DNA of 64,000 nucleotides, from assembly GCF_016756535.1 (NCBI RefSeq), contig NZ_AP023247.1, positions 4,712,501 through 4,776,500 of the forward strand, written 5' to 3'. A program made the position numbers and the translations under genes. Under the pieces are notes generated by a model. The model ran no database searches. It was not told the origin of the DNA and saw nothing but the letters and a program-made list of their open reading frames with translations. Source of the DNA: Mesorhizobium sp. 131-2-1 (lineage in GTDB: Bacteria; Pseudomonadota; Alphaproteobacteria; Rhizobiales; Rhizobiaceae). Each line of letters begins with the position of its first letter. Within the stretch, counting starts at the first letter, position 1. Positions 57,106 to 64,000 of the stretch are shown here, piece by piece.

Positions 57106-58145
57106 ACCTGCTGCCCATCCCTGCATCGGGGTTGCCCGACGGCGCGGTCATGCCCGAGCATAGGCTTTCGATCGTCATTCCGATGTACAACGAGGCCGAC
57201 AATGTCGAGCCTCTGCTCGCCCGCATCCACCAGGCGATGGAAGGCTACAGCCAACCCTGGGAAGTGGTGCTCGTCGACGATGGCAGCACGGACGCGACGC
57301 CGGCTGAGATCCGGCGGCTCGCCGCCGAGTACGGGCAGCATGTGCACGCGGTCGAGCTGGTCCGCAACTACAAGCAGACTGCCGCCATGCAGGCGGGACT
57401 CGACGCCGCGCGCGGCGACGTCATCGCCACCCTCGACGGCGACCTGCAGAACGACCCGTTCGACATACCGCGCATGGTCTACCGCCTGCTGACCGAAGAC
57501 CTCGACCTCGTCGCCGGCTGGCGCAAGGACCGCCAGGAGGGCTTTCTGATGCGCCGCCTGCCCTCGCGCATCGCCAACAGGCTGATCGCGCGCGTCACAG
57601 GCGTGCGACTGAAGGATTACGGCTGCAGCCTGAAGATCTTCCGCGGCAGCGTCATCCGCAGTGTCAGGCTCTATGGCGAGATGCACCGCTTCATCCCTGC
57701 CTGGCTGGCGACGGTGACGACGCCGCGGCGCATCGCGCAGGAAGTGGTGACCCACCACCCGCGCATCCACGGCCAGTCCAAATATGGCATCTCGCGCACC
57801 TTCAGGGTCGTGCTCGACCTTGTGTTCATGTATTTCTTCATGCGCTACCGCACCCGGCCCGGACATTTCTTCGGCGGCATTGGCATCGTGCTCGGCGCGC
57901 TGGGCTCGCTGGTGCTTGCCTATCTCTTGTGCCTGAAACTGTTCCTCGGCCAGGACATCGGCACGCGCCCGATGCTGTTCACCGGCTTCTTCCTGCTTAT
58001 CGCCGGGGTGCAGATGGTGACGTCCGGCGTGCTGGCGGAAATGCTGGCGCGCGTCTATCACGAGGCGAACGGGGCGTCGGCCTATGTTGCGCGGCCGCGG
58101 CCGGATCAAGCGGAAGGCGACGGCTGGCATCGCCCGGCGCCATGA
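57102..58145 (+). CDS. Family 2 glycosyltransferase with C-terminal membrane helices
   Basis: 347 residues. GT-A fold: IVIPMYNEADNVEPLLARIH, VDDGSTDAT, LDGDLQNDP with the DXD-like metal site, and a C-terminal pair of membrane helices (GGIGIVLGALGSLVLAYLL, FTGFFLLIAGVQMVTSGVL). This is the ArnC/DPM1-like group that puts a sugar on polyprenyl phosphate. Coupled to the preceding flippase-like gene. Confidence 0.92.
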   Translation: MNLLPIPASGLPDGAVMPEHRLSIVIPMYNEADNVEPLLARIHQAMEGYSQPWEVVLVDDGSTDATPAEIRRLAAEYGQHVHAVELVRNYKQTAAMQAGLDAARGDVIATLDGDLQNDPFDIPRMVYRLLTEDLDLVAGWRKDRQEGFLMRRLPSRIANRLIARVTGVRLKDYGCSLKIFRGSVIRSVRLYGEMHRFIPAWLATVTTPRRIAQEVVTHHPRIHGQSKYGISRTFRVVLDLVFMYFFMRYRTRPGHFFGGIGIVLGALGSLVLAYLLCLKLFLGQDIGTRPMLFTGFFLLIAGVQMVTSGVLAEMLARVYHEANGASAYVARPRPDQAEGDGWHRPAP

Positions 58146-58194
58146 TTTGACCGGACTCTCATGGAAGTTGCGATCGCGATGATCTCGCCATCTC

Positions 58195-58408
58195 GGCCGT
58201 TTCATCGAGACGCTGGAAAGCCCGCTCGGCGTCAAGGCGACACGCGAGAACCTGCCCCTGCAGCCCGGCGAGGTCGAGAAGACTCTTGCCGACACCAGCG
58301 CGCTGGAAAGGGATTTCGGCTTCAAGCCGAAGGTCGGGATCGAGGATGGCCTGAGGAAAGTTCGTCGACTGGTACCGCGGGGAATGGCGGCCGGAGGGCA
58401 AGAGGTAA
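58195..58408 (+). pseudogene. Frameshifted C-terminal relic of a nucleotide-sugar epimerase
   Basis: Reading from 58201 gives FIETLESPLGVKATREN and TLADTSALERDFGFKPKVGI, then GLRK; one extra base shifts the frame, after which FVDWYRGEWRPEGKR and a stop follow. This is the end of a UDP-glucuronate 4-epimerase-type protein. No N-terminal part is present, and the glycosyltransferase gene ends 50 bp before. It marks a deletion in the polysaccharide locus. Confidence 0.75.
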
Positions 58409-58643
58409 GGCGCAAGGCCTGCGCCAGCCTCTCGCCCTCGGCTCGCGCCCCCCGGCGAAAGATCAGTGTCGCGAGCAGCGGCCTGAATGCCGGCCCGCTT
58501 GTCTCGCTGCTTCAGAATATTAGACGGCGCTGATTAAAATTCAGGCAAACGGCGTGGTGAGCACCGTCTTTAGCCGCTGCGCCGGATATTATTAGAATTC
58601 GAAAGAATGCGAGTACGTCGAGGGGCGAACGGTCAGACGCATC
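58409..58643. other. Short non-coding stretch after the epimerase relic
   Basis: About 235 bp. GC-rich until 58510, then AT-richer (around 58510-58600). I found no gene here; it separates the convergent glycosyltransferase/relic and transferase genes. Confidence 0.4.
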
Positions 58644-61028
58644 CTACACGCATCCGTCGACAAAGGGGCCGTTCACCCACAGCGAACCGTTGTTGTACAT
58701 GCTGGTGCCGCTGCCGTCGGTGTAGCCGGTGGCCTTGTTGTCGATATGCAGCCGGCTGTTCGGCACCAGCTGGCCGTTCACCTTGATGCTCTTGATGAAT
58801 AGGTTGCGATCGCCTGGCTTGCCCCCGCCTGCCCACAGATCGTTGACGAAACGAAGCTCGATCAAATGCGGGCTCGGCACGGCGCTGAGGTCGACACGGA
58901 ACGGCTTGGCATCGGCTGATGCCGCCTGCAGCTCCACCCCGATCTCGTTGGGCGTGATGGCCTTGCTTTGCACGCCCGAGACGTCGATCTCGGCGACGGG
59001 CTTGCTGTCCACCAGAACGTCCAGGCGGGGCGGCCCCTGGAACTCGGTGCCAACGGCATCGATCTCCAGACTGGTGACGGTGCAGCGCGCGCTGTTCTTC
59101 GCCTCGGCGGCGACCAGATCGGCGATGCGCCGCCGCTGCGATTGCACCCATCCGGCGATCGGCTGCAGCAGCGCGTTTCGGTCGCTGGCGTCGTTGAAGA
59201 GGTTTGTCCTCTCGTCGGGATCGGCCTTGAGGTCGTACTCCTCCACCTTGCCCGTGGTGGCGTTGAAGATGACCTTGCGATCGTCCTCCCGGTAGCCGAA
59301 CAGGAAGCCGCTCCAGGGATTGAAGAAGAAGGTCTTGTTCGGCCGCTGCTCGCTGAACAGGCTGCGCCCCTGCCACTGCTTCGGCAATGGAAGCCCGAGT
59401 ATGTCGAGGATGGTCGGGGCGATGTCGACGATTCCGCCTACGGAGTGCACGACCTGGTCGTGGAACAGATGCTTGTTGATCATGATGAGGGGGATGTGGA
59501 TGTTTTCCTCATAGATCGCGCTGGCATGGACATAGTCTCCATGCTCTCCGAACGCCTCGCCGTGATCGCCAAGGATCACAACCAACGTCGAATCGAGCTT
59601 GCCGGACTGCTTTAGCGACTCAAGTATCTCGCCAAGCGCGGTGTCGCCGACCTTCAAGGCGTTGAGATAGGAGTTGAACTTCTCGTCGTCCGAATAGTGG
59701 ACCAGCCCCTTGTCGTGAGAAGAAGGCGCCATCTTGGAAAACATCGGACTGTCGGTGATGTAGGGGTAGTGGGTCATCGCCGTGAACATGATGGCAAAGA
59801 AGGGATTCCCCGGATCCTTGTTCATCCAGTCGATGATCGACTGTGCCGTGCAGAGATCGCTGTTGTAGTCCATGTTCTTCCACTGCTCGGAACTGAGCTG
59901 GAAGGTGGGAGTGGCGCATTTTTGCCCGCGATAATCCTGGATCGTGCCCAGGCCCTTGTTGAGCAGAAACTCGTCGACACGCTGGAAGCGGGAATCCGCG
60001 CTCCAGAAATACCCGGTGCGGAAGCTGTGCGCCGAAAGCGTATTGGAGATCGAATCCAGCGGCAGGTAAGGATATCTGCTGGTCATGCCGTAGTATGAAA
60101 TGTCGTTGTACATCGACGTGAACAGCGAAAATATCGAGTAGTGCGTGGAAGGGGCATGCGCGTAGATGTTGTCGAAGCGTATCGAATCCGCGGCATAGCT
60201 CTTGATGCTCGGCGTGACCGGGTACTTGCCGCCAAACGTCTCGATGTATTTTGACGGCACCGACTCCATCATGAAGATCAGCACGTTCTTGATGGGATTC
60301 GGCGTTGGCGCCTTGAAGCTGGAGGTTTCCGGCGGACGTTCGCCGACGCTGGCGACATCTGGATCCTTGTCGTTGGCGCTCATGGTCAGCACCACCGGCG
60401 TCGGACTGAGCAGGGCCGATTCGACGAAATGCACGATCGGATTGTCGATCTTCGCCGCCGGCAGCGCTTCCGCATGCACGTGATAGCCCGTGCCGGCCAA
60501 GGCGCCCGCGACACCCAGCACGAGTGTGCCCAGAAGGATCCTGTGACCGATGACACCCAGCCGCAGCCACAATCTGGCCGCCGCATAGCCGAGACCGAGC
60601 ACCAGCGCGATGGACACCGACAGGATAGAGACTTCCGTGATGTTCAGCGCGTCGCCCATGGCGTTCCTGGCGTCCGCATTCTGGAGGAAGTCGCCATAGA
60701 CCAGCCACTGGAAGGTAAAGGGCTCGCCCAGCATCTTGACCAGATTTATGTTGGCAAACCCCCAGCTCAGCGACACCAGGACGGCAAGGTAGAACAAGAA
60801 GAAGACGATGGCGGACCCAAGACGGCTGGCCTTGAGCAGAACGAGCAAGATCAAGGCTGCCGCGGTCAGCGATGCTATGACGACGAGGTCGTAGTAGCTC
60901 GATGCCAATCCCTTGGGGAGGGATGCCACAAGGCCCCCTAACGTGGTTTGCGGATCGACGATGACGCTTCGGTAGACGCCAAGCAGCAGCCACGACAGCA
61001 GACCAGTGCAAATGATCTGCAGGCTCAT
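58644..61028 (-). CDS. Membrane-anchored alkaline-phosphatase-fold transferase with C-terminal CBM60-like domain
   Basis: 794 residues from the ATG at 61028; in-frame GTG codons at 61091/61085 would add a basic N-terminus. About five membrane helices in residues 1-180, then a catalytic domain (245-610). Metal and nucleophile residues: E255 (FMMESVP), T295 (APSTHYSIFSLF), D488 and H489 (VVILGDHGEAFGEHG). The sulfatase CxPxR motif is absent and Thr sits where phosphoglycerol and phosphoethanolamine transferases have their nucleophile. Residues about 650-760 (LRFVNDLWAGG, GDRNLFIKSIKVNG) resemble carbohydrate-binding module 60. It probably modifies a surface polysaccharide. Confidence 0.8.
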   Translation of the reverse strand: MSLQIICTGLLSWLLLGVYRSVIVDPQTTLGGLVASLPKGLASSYYDLVVIASLTAAALILLVLLKASRLGSAIVFFLFYLAVLVSLSWGFANINLVKMLGEPFTFQWLVYGDFLQNADARNAMGDALNITEVSILSVSIALVLGLGYAAARLWLRLGVIGHRILLGTLVLGVAGALAGTGYHVHAEALPAAKIDNPIVHFVESALLSPTPVVLTMSANDKDPDVASVGERPPETSSFKAPTPNPIKNVLIFMMESVPSKYIETFGGKYPVTPSIKSYAADSIRFDNIYAHAPSTHYSIFSLFTSMYNDISYYGMTSRYPYLPLDSISNTLSAHSFRTGYFWSADSRFQRVDEFLLNKGLGTIQDYRGQKCATPTFQLSSEQWKNMDYNSDLCTAQSIIDWMNKDPGNPFFAIMFTAMTHYPYITDSPMFSKMAPSSHDKGLVHYSDDEKFNSYLNALKVGDTALGEILESLKQSGKLDSTLVVILGDHGEAFGEHGDYVHASAIYEENIHIPLIMINKHLFHDQVVHSVGGIVDIAPTILDILGLPLPKQWQGRSLFSEQRPNKTFFFNPWSGFLFGYREDDRKVIFNATTGKVEEYDLKADPDERTNLFNDASDRNALLQPIAGWVQSQRRRIADLVAAEAKNSARCTVTSLEIDAVGTEFQGPPRLDVLVDSKPVAEIDVSGVQSKAITPNEIGVELQAASADAKPFRVDLSAVPSPHLIELRFVNDLWAGGGKPGDRNLFIKSIKVNGQLVPNSRLHIDNKATGYTDGSGTSMYNNGSLWVNGPFVDGCV

Positions 61029-61444
61029 GCGCCGGAAACGCGCGTCCTGCGCCGAAACCGGGCTCGCCTTCGATGCTCTCCGGACGCTCACGGCTCTGCC
61101 CTGCCCGCCATGCCGGTACGGCTCGCCGAGCCCGTGCCGCCAATAATGTCGGCAATCGCAGCAACACTCATAGGAACACCCGCCGCCAGTTTGCGCTTCG
61201 GCCCGGCCACGGCCAAAAGCCTTCAAACCCCCATGACAAAATCGGCCTGCGCTAAAAAAGAGTCAACAAAATCAAATGTGAGTTAACCAAGCTTGTTGAG
61301 GATTGGTTAACCGAACGCTTGAACGACACCGCTTTTGGCGCTGCGCTTGCCGGTTTGGACATCAGCTAAGCGTTGGAAGCCGGCGAATTTTTCGACGCAG
61401 GCGGCGGCTGCGCCGCGACCGCCCTCGCCGGCCAAGCGCCGACG
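61029..61444. other. Promoter region of the transferase gene
   Basis: About 415 bp, the upstream part AT-rich (61250-61320), holding the TTAACC/GGTTAA inverted repeat. The first 60 to 200 bp may be coding if the transferase starts at a GTG (61085 or 61091) or at the in-frame ATG at 61226. Confidence 0.45.
61283..61310. promoter_or_regulatory. Inverted repeat TTAACC-N16-GGTTAA upstream of the transferase gene
   Basis: GTTAACCAA (61282-61290) and TTGGTTAAC (61303-61311) are perfect inverted 9-mers. The TTAACC/GGTTAA cores are 16 bases apart, exactly as at 52439-52466. It lies about 190 to 255 bp before the possible transferase starts. Confidence 0.6.
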
Positions 61445-62200
61445 TCACCCGAGCGCGTAGAAAGCTTCCGTGGAAATGGCCCTGAAATAGGCGGTGAATT
61501 CCCAGTAATTCTCGATGCGCTCGACGAAGGGACGCAACGGCGGCTTCAGGATCTCGGTCTCGAAACGGTCGAGGCGTTGGGAGCCACCTAGATAGGCGAT
61601 GATAGCGTTTCCGACCAGCGGATCCGCGATGTCGCCATAGTGGATCGGGAAATATGGCTGCGCGGTCTCGAACAGTACGGATTTGATCTTGGCCCGAAAC
61701 AGGTTCAGTTCGTTGAGGTAAGAATTGAACCGACCGATGTCGAAATGCACTTTTTTCCGGTGGTTGCCGGAGGGCAACGGCTCAGAAGCATGAACAGTCC
61801 AGATGCCTGATGCCTCCGCCTCGAGCAGTGAAACGAAGGACGCTACCGGGTTCCTGACGAGCCAGAGCTTCTTGACGCTCTCGTCTTCCAGCACCGGAAG
61901 AACGGCCGGCCGCGTCTGTTCGGGGAATATGTGGAAGCCGACAAAGCGTGCCGCCGGGTCGTCGAAGATCCGCGCGATGAATTGCTCGGGGTCGGCGTCC
62001 CGCGCCTCGACGCCCTCACGCGGCAGGTTCATCTTGTCGTGGTAGTTGTGGCGCAGGCCGACAAAGGCCGGATTGAAGACCTCGCCATGCATCACCATCC
62101 CGTCATACTGGTTGAGATGACGGTTGAGCGCCTGGGATCCGGTCCTCGGCGAGGCGATAAGCACGAACTTTTGGCAAGATTGCATTCGCACGAGGCTCAT
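61445..62200 (-). CDS. Sulfotransferase-family protein
   Basis: 251 residues. The PAPS-binding 5'-phosphosulfate loop is VLIASPRTGSQALNRHL at the N-terminus and the 3'-phosphate site is LWLVRNPVASFVSLLEAEAS. The fold and size fit bacterial sulfotransferases of the Stf0-like type. It would move sulfate from PAPS to a sugar or lipid. It lies upstream of the transferase gene on the same strand, with a 416-bp gap. No signal peptide, so cytoplasmic. Confidence 0.8.
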   Translation of the reverse strand: MSLVRMQSCQKFVLIASPRTGSQALNRHLNQYDGMVMHGEVFNPAFVGLRHNYHDKMNLPREGVEARDADPEQFIARIFDDPAARFVGFHIFPEQTRPAVLPVLEDESVKKLWLVRNPVASFVSLLEAEASGIWTVHASEPLPSGNHRKKVHFDIGRFNSYLNELNLFRAKIKSVLFETAQPYFPIHYGDIADPLVGNAIIAYLGGSQRLDRFETEILKPPLRPFVERIENYWEFTAYFRAISTEAFYALG

Positions 62201-62333
62201 GAGGACGAAGACGGCTGCGAAAATACACCAACGACCCCTTGGATCAATTGCGAGCCGCCGCGGCGTGAATCGGCGATGGCGGGCGCTGCTCAGCGCCCGC
62301 CATCGCGATGCTTTTCAACACTGGTTCGCGGGA

Positions 62334-62852
62334 TCAGCCTCCGCGCAGCCGGGTCGGACCGAGGCTGGCGATGGTCGTGCTCCGCTGCTCGGAAGGACAT
62401 GTCGGCAGGAAGCGGCTAGCATCGGCGTAGGTCATCGTGGCGATGGAACCCTTCAGCCCGCCGCGCTTGGCGATCCAGCCGCGAACCCAGCCGGGATAGT
62501 TCTTCATCATGAAATTGGCGGCCACCTGGTTGCCCCGTGCGCCGGCGCCATACGGCAGGTGAAAGCCGAACGACGCGCGCTGCGTGATGCAGACCTTGCT
62601 CCTGGGCATCGACAGATACAGCGTGCAGGCCGAGTCGCACGCGCCGCTGAAGCGCACGAAGGTGCCGCTGCGGCGCATCTTCAGCGCACGGATGGCATAG
62701 TCGATCACGTAGCCGCCGCGATCGCCGCTGATCGTCTTGACGTTGGCACTGCCAAGGTTGATGCGCGGCCGCATCAGTTCGCCTGCGGAACTCGCCGAGA
62801 CCATGGCGCCCATTACGGCGAGCGCACCGAGAAACTTCATTGTCGTTTTCAT
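62334..62852 (-). CDS. Exported protein, possibly ClpP-like periplasmic family
   Basis: 172 residues from the ATG at 62852, AGGAGG upstream. Signal peptide ending ASSAGE. The centre has FVRFSGACDSACTLYLSMPR and ASFGFHLPYG: a DSACT segment followed by FGFH about 25 residues on, which I know from a group of periplasmic ClpP-fold-like proteins in alphaproteobacteria. Catalysis is not established. Function unknown. Confidence 0.6.
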   Translation of the reverse strand: MKTTMKFLGALAVMGAMVSASSAGELMRPRINLGSANVKTISGDRGGYVIDYAIRALKMRRSGTFVRFSGACDSACTLYLSMPRSKVCITQRASFGFHLPYGAGARGNQVAANFMMKNYPGWVRGWIAKRGGLKGSIATMTYADASRFLPTCPSEQRSTTIASLGPTRLRGG

Positions 62853-63086
62853 TTGCGCCTCCTGCTATGCCGTCAATGACTAGCCGGGAGCCGTAAACTT
62901 TGCTTATGCCGTGTCGCTAAACTTGTAACAGTCGATTGATTGTACAGCCATTTTAGGACCCGCTTGAGGAGTTGGTTTACCGACAGCGCAGAAGCATGAT
63001 CACCAAAAAGTAAACCTGGCGCGGGCATCATGACCGGAGGATTGCGCCGCGGAGGCGCTGGCGGTGGAACTGAACAGGGAATTTCG
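62853..63086. other. Divergent promoter region
   Basis: About 230 bp, AT-rich from 62890 to 63010. It separates the exported protein gene (minus) from the glycosyltransferase gene (plus) and should hold both promoters. No palindrome stands out. Confidence 0.4.
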
Positions 63087-64000
63087 ATGGCCGTTGGTGG
63101 CAAGCAGCTGAGGCCGTTGCAGCCGGAACGCGGGCGGCGCAGCATCTGTGTCGTGACGAGCGTGATCGGCCATCGCGGCGAGGACGACGCGGCCATGGCC
63201 GCGCTGGCTAGGCTGTTCGCCGAAGACGGCGACGACGTCACCCTGCTTTGGGTACCGGGCCAGGAGGCGCCATCTTCCCAAGCGGTGGCGGCGCACCGCG
63301 ACGCGCTGGAGGCGACATCGGTCCGGCTGGACGTCCTCGCCAGGTCGGATCAGCTGCTTCCCTCGCTGGCGACGCCGGAGAGCCGCTCGGCCGCCTTGCT
63401 GCACTATCTCGAGCGGTCCGGCCACGACCTGGTCTACGCGCCGCTCGAGGGCGGACTGCCCTATTTCACCTTGCTCGCGGCCGAGACGGCGGCGTTCGCC
63501 GTGCCGCCCATCGTCATCGTCGCCCATGCTCCCGCGGAATGGGAGCTTGAAGCCGACAAGGCATTCATGGGCAGCACCGCGGCGATTGCCGTCGCCTTCA
63601 TGGAGAAATACTGCGCCGAGATGGCCGACAGCACCGTCTGCGCGTCGGCCGCCTTGCGCAAGTGGATGGTGTCGAAGGGCTGGAAGGCCAGGAAGGCTTC
63701 GGTGATCCCGCTGTTGCGGGACGCTGCCGACCAGGCCGGCCCACTGCTGTCGACCGGCAAGGGAAGCGCTGGCGAGCTCGTCGTGCTGGCCGGGTGGCGG
63801 AATCGCGATGGCCTGACGCTGCTGTGCGATGCGCTGGACGTCCTTGCGCCGACGGCGCCCAAGGACTTGACGATCACCGCCTTCGGCCCGTTCGGCAAGA
63901 TCATGGGCGAGCATAGCGGCGGACTGCTTGTGCGGCGCGCCGAGCAATGGCCGTTCAGGCTCAACCTTGTGCCGAATGCGGACCTGAACACAGGGCTCGA
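63087..64000 (+). CDS. Glycosyltransferase, probably GT-B fold (3' end outside window)
   Basis: About 304 residues visible, no stop before the window edge. The ATG at 63087 follows AGGGAA; an in-frame ATG at 63030 is the alternative. The first part (ICVVTSVIGHRGEDDAAMAA, DGDDVTLLWVPG) looks like a GT-4-type acceptor domain. The region IVIVAHAPAEWE, later VCASAALRKWMVSKGW and ELVVLAGWRNRDGLTLLCDAL resemble the linker and start of the sugar-nucleotide domain. It fits the polysaccharide context. Confidence 0.6.
   Translation, partial: MAVGGKQLRPLQPERGRRSICVVTSVIGHRGEDDAAMAALARLFAEDGDDVTLLWVPGQEAPSSQAVAAHRDALEATSVRLDVLARSDQLLPSLATPESRSAALLHYLERSGHDLVYAPLEGGLPYFTLLAAETAAFAVPPIVIVAHAPAEWELEADKAFMGSTAAIAVAFMEKYCAEMADSTVCASAALRKWMVSKGWKARKASVIPLLRDAADQAGPLLSTGKGSAGELVVLAGWRNRDGLTLLCDALDVLAPTAPKDLTITAFGPFGKIMGEHSGGLLVRRAEQWPFRLNLVPNADLNTGL

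Noticed and set aside
58161..58523. 120-codon plus-strand frame after the glycosyltransferase
   Set aside because: It is the wrong frame over the epimerase relic; the true reading frame there gives recognisable epimerase residues.
58644..61028. Annotation as arylsulfatase
   Set aside because: The CxPxR formylglycine motif is missing and a Thr occupies the nucleophile position, so hydrolysis of sulfate esters is not supported.

Overview
The window is a gene-dense, GC-rich chromosomal segment of an alphaproteobacterium, most likely Mesorhizobium or a close relative in the Rhizobiales. This rests on two adjacent DUF680-type secreted proteins, a DUF982 protein, a MucR/Ros zinc-finger regulator, an Omp25/31-type porin, the uvrC-pgsA-moaD-moaE gene order, and several families of short palindromic intergenic repeats of the rhizobial RIME kind. 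The species call is inference from recognised families; no search was run. I saw no rRNA or tRNA gene, CRISPR array, intact insertion sequence or prophage.

Layout. 1-1.7 kb: the end of purM, purN (ATGA overlap) and a SixA-like phosphatase. 1.8-7.7 kb: two DUF680 proteins, a TctD/TctE-like two-component system, and a NitT/TauT-type ABC transporter convergent with it. 7.8-14.2 kb, minus strand: a dapB-like reductase, an agmatinase-family ureohydrolase, a large molybdopterin oxidoreductase, then a redox group (1-Cys peroxiredoxin, small SRPBCC-like protein, SQR-like flavoprotein) with a SARP/BTAD regulator divergent from it. 16-26 kb: ABC-F ATPase, MucR, a DMT exporter, a 2OG-Fe(II)-oxygenase-like protein divergent from a LysR regulator, small proteins and a UvrD-type helicase. 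26-37 kb: small secreted proteins, a LysR-cupin-AKR-SDR group, DUF982, a diguanylate cyclase, a glycine-rich exported protein, DinB, bluB, ndk, a methyltransferase and a MarR-cupin pair with palindromic operators. 37-43 kb: a minus-strand housekeeping run (pteridine reductase-like SDR, uvrC, pgsA, moaD, moaE). 43-51.9 kb: porin, GFA, TfoX, GST, a histone H1-like protein, DinB/TetR, rlmJ and TetR/AhpD-like.

52-64 kb is a surface-polysaccharide region. It holds a UDP-glucuronate decarboxylase and GalE-type epimerase (overlapping genes), a DUF995-like exported protein, a LPG-synthase-type membrane protein coupled to a family 2 glycosyltransferase, the decayed C-terminus of a second nucleotide-sugar epimerase, a membrane-anchored alkaline-phosphatase-fold transferase with a C-terminal CBM60-like domain, a sulfotransferase, an exported protein and the start of a GT-B-like glycosyltransferase. 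Together these could make, move and decorate an exo- or lipopolysaccharide. The promoter regions of two of its transcription units share an inverted repeat TTAACC-N16-GGTTAA with identical spacing, which is the most interesting regulatory signal I found.

The intergenic DNA is rich in repeats: a RIME-like palindromic family (16.1, 11.8 and 46.9 kb, and in frame inside the DMT exporter gene at 20.85 kb), a modular repeat whose terminal CTAG supplies the stop codons of two unrelated genes (36.4 and 48.4 kb), and hairpins carrying 7- or 8-bp tandem repeats (30.5, 31.0 and 33.5 kb).
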